From: Jannaschia sp. CCS1
GTDB lineage: Bacteria; Pseudomonadota; Alphaproteobacteria; Rhodobacterales; Rhodobacteraceae
Length of the DNA: 64,000 nucleotides
Direction: 5' to 3'
Assembly (NCBI RefSeq): GCF_000013565.1
Contig: NC_007802.1
Location: 3,534,001 to 3,598,000, forward strand
Below, piece after piece: positions 17,454 to 26,270 of the stretch (position 1 is its first letter; each line of letters starts with the position of its first letter). The notes under the pieces were generated by a model, which saw only the letters and a program-made list of their open reading frames with translations, was not told where the DNA came from and searched no databases. A program made the translations under genes and the position numbers.

Positions 17454-17933
17454 ATGACCATCAGCCTGCCAAATGACAGCCCACTCGACCCGGCAGACCT
17501 GCGAATCTTGCGCGTTCTGGCGACCGATGGGCGTATTCCCGTCACAGAACTGGCGGGGCGCGTCGGATTGTCCAAGACGCCCTGCCAGACCCGGATGAAA
17601 CGCCTGCAGGAACAGGGATATATTCAGGGCTTCCGAGCGATCCTTGATCCGATCCGGCTTGGTCTGGCTCATGTGGCTTTCGTTGAGGTGCGCCTGAGCG
17701 ACACGCGCGAAGCGGCCCTGCGCGCGTTCAACGACGCCACGCGCGCGGTGCCGGAGATCGAGCAATGCCACATGATCGCGGGCGCGTTCGATTATCTGCT
17801 GAAGGTCCGCTCCGCAGACATCACGGATTACCGCCGGGTGTTGGGAGAGGTCATCAGCCGCCTGCCCCATGTGGCCGCGACCTCAACCCATGTGTCGATG
17901 GAGGCGGTGAAGGACGAAAACGCCTGGGTCTGA
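17454..17933 (+). CDS. putR: Lrp/AsnC-family regulator, probable PutR
   Basis: About 159 residues from the ATG at 17454; an ATG at 17409 with GAGGA five bases before it is a real alternative and would add 15 residues. An AsnC-type helix-turn-helix (DLRILRVLATDGRIPVTELAGRVGLSKTPCQTRMKRL) is followed by a RAM ligand-binding domain (AFVEVRLSDTREAALRAFNDA and CHMIAGAFDYLLKVR). It is divergent from putA across about 125 bases, the arrangement known for PutR, a proline-responsive activator of putA in Rhodobacter and Agrobacterium. The same role is likely here. Confidence 0.88.
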   Translation: MTISLPNDSPLDPADLRILRVLATDGRIPVTELAGRVGLSKTPCQTRMKRLQEQGYIQGFRAILDPIRLGLAHVAFVEVRLSDTREAALRAFNDATRAVPEIEQCHMIAGAFDYLLKVRSADITDYRRVLGEVISRLPHVAATSTHVSMEAVKDENAWV

Positions 17934-17992
17934 CCACAGAGCTTGCCTTTGCCCCGCGCACGGGTAAGCGTGCGAAAAGCGAAGGGGGCACC

Positions 17993-19210
17993 GTGACAAA
18001 ACTGACATTCGACAGCGCGCCCACACACGACAGCTATGACGTGGTGATCGTCGGCGGCGCGATCATGGGATCGTCGACTGCATGGTTCCTGACGGACAAC
18101 CCGGACTTCGATGGGTCGGTGTTGGTGGTCGAACGGGACCCGTCCTATGAGTTGTGTTCCACCGCCCATACCAATTCCTGCATGCGACAGCAGTTCTCGA
18201 CCGAGCTGAACGTGCGCATCAGCCAGTTTGCCGCTGATTTCGTGAAGAATATTCGCGCACGGATGGGCGATGATGACCGCATCCCGCCCCTGTCGATCCG
18301 GTCCTTCGGGTACATGTATCTGGCCGATACGGAGGCCTTTGCGGATGTGCTGCGCGAGAACATCGAGATCCAGCACGCGGCGGGCGCGGCGACGCAGCTG
18401 ATGAGCCCCGATGAGATCCGCGACGCCTATCCGTTTTATAACGTCGATGACATTGTCCTGGGCTCCATCAACACGGTGGACGAGGGCTACTGGGACGGCG
18501 CGGCGGTGTTTGACTGGTGGAAGCGTCAGGCCCGCGAACGGGGCGTGGAATACATCGCCAACGAGGTGGTGGAGATGACGCGGACCGGCGGGCGTGTGCA
18601 GAGCGTGACGCTTGCCTCGGGTGAGGTCATCGCCTGCGGGCAGGTGGTGAATGCCTCTGGCCCGAGGGCGGCAAAGACGGCGCGGATGGCCGGGATTGAC
18701 GTGCCGGTGGAGCCGCGCAAACGGTATTCCTGGGTGTTCAAGGCCGAAACACCGCTGGACCGCGACCTGCCGCTGACGATTGACCCATCGGGCGTGCATT
18801 GCCGCGAGAACGGCGGTGGCACGTATCAGGCCGGGGGCCACGCGGACATCGACCCGGCGGTGGAGTACGACGATTTCCACATGGATCACAGCTTGTGGGA
18901 GAACCACGTCTGGCCGATCCTGGCTACGCGCATCCCGGCCTTTGAGGCGGTGAAGGTGCAATCGGAATGGGCCGGGCATTACTCCGTCAACACGCTGGAC
19001 CACAATGCGATCCTCGGCCCCCATCCGGAAGTGGAAAATTTCGTCTTCCTCAACGGGTTCTCCGGCCACGGATTGCAGCAATCGCCCGCCATGGGCCGCG
19101 CAACGGCTGAATGGCTGACCTATGGCGAATACCGCGCGCTGGATATGACCCCCTTTTCGTTTGAGCGGATCGTGCGCAATGCGCCGATCCTGGAGACCGC
19201 TATTATCTGA
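17993..19210 (+). CDS. FAD-dependent oxidoreductase (DAO/glycine oxidase-like)
   Basis: 405 residues from a GTG at 17993 with AAGGGGG upstream. The N-terminal FAD-binding motif is SYDVVIVGGAIMGSSTAWFL (GGxxxG), and a further nucleotide-binding segment, VVEMTRTGGRVQSVTLASGEVIACGQVVNASGP, is typical of D-amino-acid-oxidase-fold enzymes such as sarcosine oxidase, dimethylglycine oxidase or D-hydroxyproline oxidase. The C-terminal FSGHGLQQSPAMGRATAEWL closes the FAD site. It starts 60 bases after putR and lies 16 bases before the next gene. An imino- or N-methyl amino acid substrate would fit next to proline catabolism, but this is inference. Confidence 0.87.
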   Translation: MTKLTFDSAPTHDSYDVVIVGGAIMGSSTAWFLTDNPDFDGSVLVVERDPSYELCSTAHTNSCMRQQFSTELNVRISQFAADFVKNIRARMGDDDRIPPLSIRSFGYMYLADTEAFADVLRENIEIQHAAGAATQLMSPDEIRDAYPFYNVDDIVLGSINTVDEGYWDGAAVFDWWKRQARERGVEYIANEVVEMTRTGGRVQSVTLASGEVIACGQVVNASGPRAAKTARMAGIDVPVEPRKRYSWVFKAETPLDRDLPLTIDPSGVHCRENGGGTYQAGGHADIDPAVEYDDFHMDHSLWENHVWPILATRIPAFEAVKVQSEWAGHYSVNTLDHNAILGPHPEVENFVFLNGFSGHGLQQSPAMGRATAEWLTYGEYRALDMTPFSFERIVRNAPILETAII

Positions 19211-19225
19211 GAGGCCCCAAGACCC

Positions 19226-20053
19226 ATGCTGAAGAAAATCGTCCTGACCGGAGCCGCTGGCCGCTGTGGCTCCATCGTCCGCCCCATGTTGGCTGCCATA
19301 TGTGAAGAGCTGATCAGTTCAGACATTGTCGAAAGTATCGACGCACTGGCCGCCAATGAGAGCTACGTGAAGGCCGATCTGGCCGACTACACTGCCATCG
19401 CCGCGATGATGGACGACGTGGAGATGGTCGTGCATTTCGGCGCTATCGTCGATGAGGGGCCGTTTGAAGAGCTTCTGGGCCCGAACTTCATCGGCTCCTA
19501 CAACGTCTGGGACAGCGCCCAGAAGGCCGGCGCGCGGCGCATCGTCTATGCGTCATCGATCCATGCAGTCGGCATGCACCCGCGCCAGTCTTGCATCGGG
19601 ATTGATGCGGAACACCGGCCCGACACCTTCTATGGCCTTGCCAAATGTTTCACGGAGGATCTAGGCCGCATGTATTGGGAGAAGCGCGGGATCGAGAGTG
19701 TTCACCTGCGCATCCTGTCCTGCGCCCCGGTGAAGAATGCGCGCGCGTTGGGAACGTGGTTGAGCGACGATGACCTGGTACGCCTGGTGCAGCGTGCCAT
19801 CGACACGCCGACGACCGGGTTCGCGGTTATCTACGGCGTCTCGGACAATGATCGCAGCCCCGTCGACAATTCCAAGGCGGCGTTCCTGGGCTACAGGCCG
19901 CAGGACAATGCCGAGCAATTCGCGGAAGAGATTCTGGCGACAGAGGGGGCGGGTGATCCCGGCGATCTGGCGCAAATGGTCCACGGCGGCCCCTTTGGCC
20001 CGGTCCCGCTTGGACAGGGCGGCGCAGCGGCGGCCGCCAAAGGTGACGACTGA
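19226..20053 (+). CDS. NAD-dependent epimerase/dehydratase, uronate-dehydrogenase-like
   Basis: 275 residues. An extended short-chain dehydrogenase fold begins LKKIVLTGAAGRCGSIVRPML (GxxGxxG), with the serine/tyrosine/lysine active site seen in YASSIHAVG and YGLAK. The segment VVHFGAIVDEGPFEELLGPNFIGSYNVWD is characteristic of uronate dehydrogenase (Udh) and its close relatives, which oxidise galacturonate or glucuronate to the lactone. The C-terminal GPFGPVPLGQGGAAAAA is low-complexity. It lies 16 bases after the FAD oxidoreductase, so the two probably share a transcript. The true substrate is uncertain. Confidence 0.82.
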   Translation: MLKKIVLTGAAGRCGSIVRPMLAAICEELISSDIVESIDALAANESYVKADLADYTAIAAMMDDVEMVVHFGAIVDEGPFEELLGPNFIGSYNVWDSAQKAGARRIVYASSIHAVGMHPRQSCIGIDAEHRPDTFYGLAKCFTEDLGRMYWEKRGIESVHLRILSCAPVKNARALGTWLSDDDLVRLVQRAIDTPTTGFAVIYGVSDNDRSPVDNSKAAFLGYRPQDNAEQFAEEILATEGAGDPGDLAQMVHGGPFGPVPLGQGGAAAAAKGDD

Positions 20054-20056
20054 GGC

Positions 20057-20533
20057 CTATGGCGCGACGGGCATCTCGGCGACTGCGAAGGCCGGGTCCA
20101 CCTCGCCTTGCAGCATCTTTGACGGAACACTGGCCTTTTCCTCAGCAAACTGGCTAGCGGTTGTGCGCCAGTGGCCGTCAACCAGGCGCAGGGTACACAT
20201 GCCGGAATAGGCTTCTATTACGGTGCCGTCGTCATCCACCAACCGCGTATCATGGACACCGCGGATCGTATCGGGTCCGTCGAACTGCGCCACCGTGCAT
20301 GTGCGCAACATCCGCGCCGCACCAATATCACGCAAAAGCCGTTGGAGTTTGTTGAACGCCACGTGCAGGGCGTCGGGCGTCTCGATCATCCTGCGGCCCT
20401 CAAACGTCTCCAGCAGTTTGGGCAGATGAAAAAACGGGAGGAACCGATCAAAGTCGCGCAGGTTCACAGCATCGCCGCTGCCGTCAAGGATGGCCTGGTA
20501 AATGCGAAGGGCAAGGTCGTCTGTGTCGGTCAA
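20057..20533 (-). CDS. SnoaL-like / NTF2-fold protein of unknown function
   Basis: 158 residues from an apparent TTG start at 20533; no better start is seen. The protein has an NTF2-like cone fold pattern: an initial helix (DLALRIYQAILDGSGDAVNLRDFDRFLPFFHLP), then strands TCTVAQFDGPDTIRGVHDTRLVDDDGTVI and YSGMCTLRLVDGHWRTTAS. It is similar in layout to the small subunit-like or SnoaL-like proteins found near aromatic catabolic genes. No catalytic residues can be assigned. It is convergent with the epimerase gene (3 bases between ends) and about 150 bases from the hpaH end, on the same strand as the hpa operon. Confidence 0.72.
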   Translation of the reverse strand: MTDTDDLALRIYQAILDGSGDAVNLRDFDRFLPFFHLPKLLETFEGRRMIETPDALHVAFNKLQRLLRDIGAARMLRTCTVAQFDGPDTIRGVHDTRLVDDDGTVIEAYSGMCTLRLVDGHWRTTASQFAEEKASVPSKMLQGEVDPAFAVAEMPVAP

Positions 20534-20683
20534 CTTCTTAACCTTAATGGCAAAATTTCCCCTTATCTACGTCTAGTCGGTATTGTGAGCATGTGAACTC
20601 GGATGATGGCACAGGCCTGATTTCGGCATATCTTCGCCTTGCGGCCATGGTGGCGTCGCAGAGATGAGCGTCGCGTCCGAGCG

Positions 20684-21484
20684 TCAGTCAAACGACACAT
20701 CCACCTGCCCGAACGCGCCGAAATCAGCTTGTATCTTAGTGCCGGGCGGGCATTCCACAGAGCGGATGAAACTGCCGGACAGGATAATCTGCCCCGGCGC
20801 GATGCTCTGGCCGTATTGCGCCATACGGCGTGCCAGCCAGACGACACTTTCGACCGGGTCATTCAGCACGCCAGCGCCGAGGCCCGTTTCCTCCACGTCG
20901 CCATCCCGGGCGGTGATCGCACCGACCCAGCGCAGGTCATACGCATCGGGCGCGTGGCGGTGGGGGCCAAGCACCACCCCCGCGTTTGCGGCGTTGTCGC
21001 TGATCGTGTCGTGGACCTTGCGGGTCGCGCCAGTGTCGGGGTCCGCGCGCAGGATGCGGGTATCAAGTATTTCGATGGAGGGGGCGACATACTCGGTGGC
21101 CGCCAGCACGTCGTCACGGGTGACATCTGCTCCGCCGAGGGGCTCTTTCATCACAAAGGCGATTTCCGCCTCGATGCGGGGTTGGATGAACCGGCCCCTG
21201 GGCACCGTCGCGCCATGATCGAACATCATGTCGTCGAACAAAATGCCGCTGTCCGGAACGTCGATGTTGAGCGCGTATTGCATTGCCTTGGAGGTCAGCC
21301 CGATCTTCCAGCCGATGATGCGCCGACCTTGGGCGATCTTGGCCCGTGCGATGGCACTTTGCACGGCATAGGCATCATCCATCCCCATCTCGGGGTGACG
21401 CAGGGTGAGAAGGCCGATCTGCGCGCCCGTCGCTTCGGCTTGCAACAGATCTTCGGCAGCCCGGGCGTGGTCGTCTGGCGTCAT
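20684..21484 (-). CDS. hpaH: 2-oxo-hept-4-ene-1,7-dioate hydratase
   Basis: 266 residues of the fumarylacetoacetase-like hydratase family. Characteristic segments are AYAVQSAIARAKIAQGRRIIGWKIGLTSKAMQ near the start, GRFIQPRIEAEIAFVM with the metal-binding acidic residues, and GQIILSGSFIRSVECPPGT near the C-terminus. It hydrates 2-oxohepta-4-ene-1,7-dioate in the homoprotocatechuate meta-cleavage pathway, before the HpaI aldolase step. It is the last gene of the hpa operon and overlaps hpaG by ATGA. No hpaI is seen in the window. Confidence 0.9.
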   Translation of the reverse strand: MTPDDHARAAEDLLQAEATGAQIGLLTLRHPEMGMDDAYAVQSAIARAKIAQGRRIIGWKIGLTSKAMQYALNIDVPDSGILFDDMMFDHGATVPRGRFIQPRIEAEIAFVMKEPLGGADVTRDDVLAATEYVAPSIEILDTRILRADPDTGATRKVHDTISDNAANAGVVLGPHRHAPDAYDLRWVGAITARDGDVEETGLGAGVLNDPVESVVWLARRMAQYGQSIAPGQIILSGSFIRSVECPPGTKIQADFGAFGQVDVSFD

Positions 21485-22335
21485 GGCGTTTCATCCGCAA
21501 TGCCATTGCGCAAGGTACCGATGGTGCTGACCTCTACTTCTACAAGATCTCCGGGCACCAGGTAACGCGGCGGGTCGAACCGCGCGCCTGCGCCCGTGGG
21601 CGTGCCCGTGACGATCACATCGCCGGGCTGAAGCGTCATGAAGGTCGAGATGTATTCAATTTGCCGCCGGATCGGATGCATCATGCGGCTGAGCGTGTCG
21701 TCTTGGCGAACCTCTCCGTTCACGCGGGTGATGATGCGCGCATCGTCCAGCAGGCTCGCATCTGTAAACGGCACAAGCCATGGACCCATCGCGGCGGATC
21801 GGTCCCAGTTCTTGCCCTGGGTCACGTTGAATTTCGCGTGCCGCACCCAATCGCGGATCGTACCCTCATTGCAGATGGTGAGGGCAGCGATGTGGTTATA
21901 GGCGTCATCCTGGCTGATGCGCCGGCCCGCCTTGCCGATGACGACGACCACCTCTCCCTCATAATCCAGCGTATGATTTTCAGGCGGACGGATCAGAGGT
22001 TGGTCGTGGCCGGTAAAGCCCGACGAGAACCGGGGAAAGAGCGACATGTATTTGGGCGTCTCGCTGCCGTCCTTATACTCGGCGTTGCGGTCCGGGAAGT
22101 TGACGCCAACACATAAGATACGCTGCGCATCCGGCAGAACCATGTCGTAGGTGAACTTGGTATGGGTGACGGATTTACCCTCCGCGACTTTGGCCAGGCG
22201 ATCGAACTGCCCGGCCCGGAGGACGTCAAAAAGGCTCTCCCATTGGGGCAGATCAGGGCTGAGCGCAATCATGCCAGCGTCGGTCACCGCCCCGTAATAG
22301 GGCTGCCCGTGGGCGATGTAGCTGGCGTATTTCAT
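21481..22335 (-). CDS. hpaG: 5-carboxymethyl-2-oxo-hex-3-ene-1,7-dioate decarboxylase/isomerase-type FAH protein
   Basis: 284 residues from MKYASYIAHGQPYYGAV at 22335, overlapping the stop of the decarboxylase gene by ATGA. A fumarylacetoacetate hydrolase fold: ILCVGVNFPDRNAEYK, then the metal-ligand region HTLDYEGEVVVVIGKAGRRIS, and GDVIVTGTPTGAGARFDPPRYLVPGDLVEVEV. In the hpa pathway this family decarboxylates and isomerises the ring-cleavage product. Only a single FAH unit is present, whereas enterobacterial HpaG is a tandem duplication. A fumarylpyruvate-type hydrolase role is the main alternative. Confidence 0.85.
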   Translation of the reverse strand: MKYASYIAHGQPYYGAVTDAGMIALSPDLPQWESLFDVLRAGQFDRLAKVAEGKSVTHTKFTYDMVLPDAQRILCVGVNFPDRNAEYKDGSETPKYMSLFPRFSSGFTGHDQPLIRPPENHTLDYEGEVVVVIGKAGRRISQDDAYNHIAALTICNEGTIRDWVRHAKFNVTQGKNWDRSAAMGPWLVPFTDASLLDDARIITRVNGEVRQDDTLSRMMHPIRRQIEYISTFMTLQPGDVIVTGTPTGAGARFDPPRYLVPGDLVEVEVSTIGTLRNGIADETP

Positions 22336-23726
22336 CGGATCGTCTTCCATATTTCGGTGATCACGTCGCGGGCCACCATGACATCGTCGCGCGTGCAATC
22401 GAATTGGCCCACCTGAAACCGGATCACCTTGCGACCCTGAAAACTGCCCTGAGTCAAATAGATTCGTCCATCATCATTGAGCGCGTCGACAAGGCGTTGC
22501 TGGTCATCGTCGTTACCCGGGCAGCGGAAGGAAAACAGACTGAGGATGGGGTCAGACGTGATCTCGAACCCGTCGTCGCGCAGGGCGGCGCACAGCTCCT
22601 CCGCCCAGGTCACATGATTGCGGATGCGGCTGCGCAACCCGTCCAGGCCGTAGGACCGGATCAGGAACCAGATCTTGAGCGCCCGGAATCGACGCCCCAG
22701 GGGGATGGTCCATTCGGAATAATTTGTGACGGCTTCGCCCGTGGTTTTCAGATACTCCGGCTCGATCTTGAGGGTGTTGAGCTGGGGCTGAGGGTCAGTG
22801 AGAAACTGGACCGAACAATCGAACTGCGCGCCGAGCCATTTGTGGGGGTTGAAGACGATGGAATCGTATCCCGCCACCCCCTGCCAGAAGGTTGCGTGGA
22901 ATTCGGGGCAGATCATCGCCGCCCCGGCCCAGGCTGCGTCGAGGTGGGTATAGAGGTCATGGCGCTTGGCGATGGCGAGGATGGGACCAAGGTCATCGGA
23001 CGCCCCCACCCCCGTGCCACCGGTGATCGCGATGAGACCTGCGGGCGTGTGACCGGCACGGATATCAGTGGCGATTGCGGCGTCCAGGGCTGCCGGGTCC
23101 ATGGCAAACCGCGGCCCCGTAGTGGGCAGTTTCACCAGATTATCCTGGCCGATGCCCGCCACCCAACAGGCGCGATCAATGGAGGAATGCACTTCTTCCG
23201 AGCAGTAGATGCGCAGGCGACCCTTGCTGCTGAGCCCCTCGCGGTTGCCAGTGTATCCGGTGGCCCGTTCGCGCATGGTCAGCACAGCAGAGAGCGTCGC
23301 CGACGACGCGCTGTCCTGGATGACACCGGTATAATTTGACGGCAGATCAAGGGCCTGGCGGAGCCAGTCCACCATGACCCCCTCCACCTCCGTGGCAGCG
23401 GGAGAGGTCTGCCAGAGCATGCATTGGGAGGCGACGGTGTTCACCAATTGCTCTGCCAGCATCGACGGAGGCGCGGCATTTGCGGGGAAATAAGCGAAGA
23501 ACCGCGGGTGCTGCCAGTGGGTCATGCCGGGCAGGACCATGGCCTCAAAATCCGCCATCACGGCGTCCATCGGCTCCGGCCCCTCGGGCGGCGCGGCGGG
23601 CAATTGTGCTGCGATCTCGCCTGGCGCGGTCTGCGCACGCACGGGGCGGTCGCGAAGCGTCTTGTGATACGCCGCCCCCCAATCGGCGATGTGACGGCCC
23701 CAATGGGCGAAATCGTCCCAATTCAT
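22332..23726 (-). CDS. PLP-dependent aromatic-L-amino-acid decarboxylase (group II)
   Basis: 464 residues. A group II decarboxylase: PGMTHWQHPRFFAYFPANA near the N-terminus, TSPAATEVEGVMVDWL, the substrate/cofactor region HLDAAWAGAAMICPEF, and the PLP-lysine motif FNPHKWLGAQFDCS. These cues fit tyrosine/DOPA/tryptophan decarboxylases rather than glutamate decarboxylase. Placed between hpaD and hpaG in the homoprotocatechuate operon, it could turn tyrosine or DOPA into tyramine or dopamine, which after deamination and oxidation would enter 4-hydroxyphenylacetate or homoprotocatechuate breakdown. Substrate and route are inferred from context. Confidence 0.88.
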   Translation of the reverse strand: MNWDDFAHWGRHIADWGAAYHKTLRDRPVRAQTAPGEIAAQLPAAPPEGPEPMDAVMADFEAMVLPGMTHWQHPRFFAYFPANAAPPSMLAEQLVNTVASQCMLWQTSPAATEVEGVMVDWLRQALDLPSNYTGVIQDSASSATLSAVLTMRERATGYTGNREGLSSKGRLRIYCSEEVHSSIDRACWVAGIGQDNLVKLPTTGPRFAMDPAALDAAIATDIRAGHTPAGLIAITGGTGVGASDDLGPILAIAKRHDLYTHLDAAWAGAAMICPEFHATFWQGVAGYDSIVFNPHKWLGAQFDCSVQFLTDPQPQLNTLKIEPEYLKTTGEAVTNYSEWTIPLGRRFRALKIWFLIRSYGLDGLRSRIRNHVTWAEELCAALRDDGFEITSDPILSLFSFRCPGNDDDQQRLVDALNDDGRIYLTQGSFQGRKVIRFQVGQFDCTRDDVMVARDVITEIWKTIR

Positions 23727-23738
23727 TCCACTTGTCCT

Positions 23739-24722
23739 TCAGGGGGCCACGATGGGGCTTGCCTTCATGTCACTGTCGCGCGTGTCCACGCCCACAAATG
23801 CCGAGCCATGCTTGAACCAGCTTTCCGGCGCGGGCGCACCCCAAAGCGTTTGCCGCTGAGGGTCTTTCAGATCCCATTTGATCGGCTCCAGATCCGGGTC
23901 CACCGTCTGATAATCCGAGCAATAGATCTCGATCCGGTGGCCATCGGGATCGAGGATATAGAGGAAGAACGCGTTGGAAATCCCGTGCCGCCCGGGACCA
24001 CGTTCGATGTTCGTGACATAGCCGGTGGTCGCCATCAGATCGAGCAGGTCGATGATGTTCAACGGCGTTGGTACCCAGAACGCCACGTGATGCATGCGCG
24101 GCCCGGTTCCATTGGTGAACGCCATGTCGTGGACGCCCCCCTTGCGGTGCATCCACGCCGCCCAAAGACGGCCAGAATCCTCGTCTTCCGTATATTCGGT
24201 CACCCGAAACCCGAACTGATTGTAGAACGCAACCGAGGCGTCGACGTCATGGGAAAAGCAGTTGAAATGGTCGATGCGCAAGGGTTTCACACCACGATAG
24301 AGCGCATATTGCTGATGGATCGGAGGCAGGCGATCCATCTGACGATAGAATTCCAGCGGGATCCCCATGTTGTCGGACGTCAGCAGCGTGCGGCCTTGAT
24401 AGGGGCGGTCGACCCATGCGGTGGGACGGCCCCGGGCACTGAAGAACACCTCTGCGCGGTCCAGATCATCTTCGTCAAAAGTCTTGAAGCCCATGACCTC
24501 CACCGTGCCGGGGGCGTCGGACTTTTGCAGGATGACGCAATGATGCCCCCGCTCTTCCATGGCGCGCAGGTAGATGTGGGTGTCGGTCTCATCGGTGATC
24601 TGGAGGCCGAGGATATCGGTGTAGAACGTCTTTGACGCGGCCAGATCGGCGACATTCAGGCACACGTGGCTCAAGCGGATGACGTTGAAATCGGGGTATA
24701 GATTGGGGGCCGGAACGGGCAT
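23739..24722 (-). CDS. hpaD: 3,4-dihydroxyphenylacetate (homoprotocatechuate) 2,3-dioxygenase, type I extradiol
   Basis: 327 residues made of two vicinal-oxygen-chelate modules. The N-terminal one begins RLSHVCLNVADLAASKTFYTDILGL, and the catalytic one supplies metal ligands in LRIDHFNCFSHD (His), RMHHVAFWV (His) and DPDGHRIEIYCSDY (Glu), the 2-His-1-carboxylate set. This matches the type I homoprotocatechuate dioxygenases of Brevibacterium and Arthrobacter rather than the unrelated E. coli HpaD. It opens the ring of homoprotocatechuate to 5-carboxymethyl-2-hydroxymuconate semialdehyde, with Fe(II) or Mn(II). It starts directly after the hpaE stop codon. Confidence 0.92.
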   Translation of the reverse strand: MPVPAPNLYPDFNVIRLSHVCLNVADLAASKTFYTDILGLQITDETDTHIYLRAMEERGHHCVILQKSDAPGTVEVMGFKTFDEDDLDRAEVFFSARGRPTAWVDRPYQGRTLLTSDNMGIPLEFYRQMDRLPPIHQQYALYRGVKPLRIDHFNCFSHDVDASVAFYNQFGFRVTEYTEDEDSGRLWAAWMHRKGGVHDMAFTNGTGPRMHHVAFWVPTPLNIIDLLDLMATTGYVTNIERGPGRHGISNAFFLYILDPDGHRIEIYCSDYQTVDPDLEPIKWDLKDPQRQTLWGAPAPESWFKHGSAFVGVDTRDSDMKASPIVAP

Positions 24723-26270
24723 CTAAGAGGCTCCCCTTTCTGGGCTATCGCTTTGCTGCTTGAGCGCACCCAACTTGGTGATTTTGTGCTGCCCTACGGC
24801 GAAGCCCACATGCTTTTGCTCCATGTAGAACTCGAAACTCCAATCCCCGCCATCGCGTCCGATCCCCGACGATTTCACCCCACCGAACGGGGTCGGCAGG
24901 TGGCGGACATTCTCGGAATTCACCCAAATCATCCCCGCCTCCAGCGCATCCGTGAACCGCAGGGCGCGGGTCAGGTCATTGGTCCAGACATATCCGGTGA
25001 GGCCGTAGGGTGTGTCGTTGGCGATCCGAAGCGCCTCCTCCTCGGACGAAAACGGGATGGAGGTGAGGACGGGACCAAAGATCTCTTCCTGCGCAATGCG
25101 CATGTCGTTGGTGGCCTTGGTGAAGAGCGTGGGTTTGACGAAGTAGCCGCTGTCACCGAAGGCCTCGCCCCCTGCCGCAATGGTCGCACCGTCCTGGCGC
25201 GCGATATCGAAGTAGCTGGTAACTTTGGCGAAATGCTCTTCGCTGATCAGCGGGCCCACTTCCGTCGTCGGATCCAGGGGGTGGCCGACTTTGATGGCGT
25301 TGACGCGCGCCACCAGCTTCGCCTCAAAATCTTCTCGGATCGTATCTTGCACAAGAAGCCGGGAGGACGACGTGCAACGCTCCCCATTGATGGAGTAGAT
25401 CATGAAGATCACCGCATCCAAAGCGCGCTCCAGGTCGGCGTCTTCAAAAACGATGACGGGGTTCTTGCCGCCCAATTCCAGATGGTTGCGCTTGAGCGTG
25501 TCCGCCCCTTGCTTAGTGATCAGGGAGCCTGTCTTGGATTCACCCACAAAGGCAATCGCCCGGATTTTCGGATGCTCGCAGAGCGCCTTTCCAGCCCCTT
25601 CCCCGAAGCCGTTGACCGTGTTCAGCACGCCGGGCGGAAGGCCCGCCTCTTCCGCGATTTCCACCAACAGCCGCGCGGTCAGCGGGGAAGCTTCCGCCGG
25701 TTTGTGGACCACCGTGCAGCCCGCCGCCAGCGCCGGTGCGATCTTCCACGTCGACAGCATGAATGGCGTGTTCCAGGGCGTGATGACCCCCACGGGGCCG
25801 ATGGGCACGCGGGAGGTCACGTTCATCAACGTGGGCGATTTCAGGTGCTGACCATCGCGGGCCTGAACCACCTGATCAGCAAAATAACGGAAGTTTTCCG
25901 CCCCGCGCAGGGCCGCCTTGGACATGAATTTGAAAGCCTGGCCCGTGTCCCAGCATTCGCAGAGCGCGATTTCCTCGGCGCGCGCTTCAATGGCGTCGGC
26001 CACGCGAACAAGGATGCGCTTCCGCTCCGTCGCGGGCATGTCACGCCAAGCGGGAAACGCCCCGTGGGCCGCATTGGCGGCGGCGTCGATATCCGCCTCC
26101 GTTCCGTGGGCCACATCACAGATGACGCTTTTATCGACCGGAGACATGGTCTGGAACACACCGCCAGCCCCCGGCACGTCCACGCCCCCGATCCGGTTTG
26201 GAATGCCACCCTCGCGGAACCGCGCCACATAGCCGTCCAGTTTTGCGATGTTTTCGTCCAGCTTGCTCAT
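24723..26270 (-). CDS. hpaE: 5-carboxymethyl-2-hydroxymuconate semialdehyde dehydrogenase
   Basis: 515 residues of the aldehyde dehydrogenase superfamily. Visible landmarks are the cofactor region VITPWNTPFMLSTWK, the catalytic glutamate in LELGGKNPV, the catalytic cysteine in NGERCTSSSRLLVQ, and the bridging EEIFGPVLTS. An N-terminal extension (DENIAKLDGYVARFREGGIPN) is common in HpaE-type members. It oxidises the ring-cleavage semialdehyde to 5-carboxymethyl-2-hydroxymuconate with NAD. Its stop TAG abuts the hpaD start, and its own start overlaps the hpaF stop, so translation is coupled through the operon. Confidence 0.92.
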   Translation of the reverse strand: MSKLDENIAKLDGYVARFREGGIPNRIGGVDVPGAGGVFQTMSPVDKSVICDVAHGTEADIDAAANAAHGAFPAWRDMPATERKRILVRVADAIEARAEEIALCECWDTGQAFKFMSKAALRGAENFRYFADQVVQARDGQHLKSPTLMNVTSRVPIGPVGVITPWNTPFMLSTWKIAPALAAGCTVVHKPAEASPLTARLLVEIAEEAGLPPGVLNTVNGFGEGAGKALCEHPKIRAIAFVGESKTGSLITKQGADTLKRNHLELGGKNPVIVFEDADLERALDAVIFMIYSINGERCTSSSRLLVQDTIREDFEAKLVARVNAIKVGHPLDPTTEVGPLISEEHFAKVTSYFDIARQDGATIAAGGEAFGDSGYFVKPTLFTKATNDMRIAQEEIFGPVLTSIPFSSEEEALRIANDTPYGLTGYVWTNDLTRALRFTDALEAGMIWVNSENVRHLPTPFGGVKSSGIGRDGGDWSFEFYMEQKHVGFAVGQHKITKLGALKQQSDSPERGAS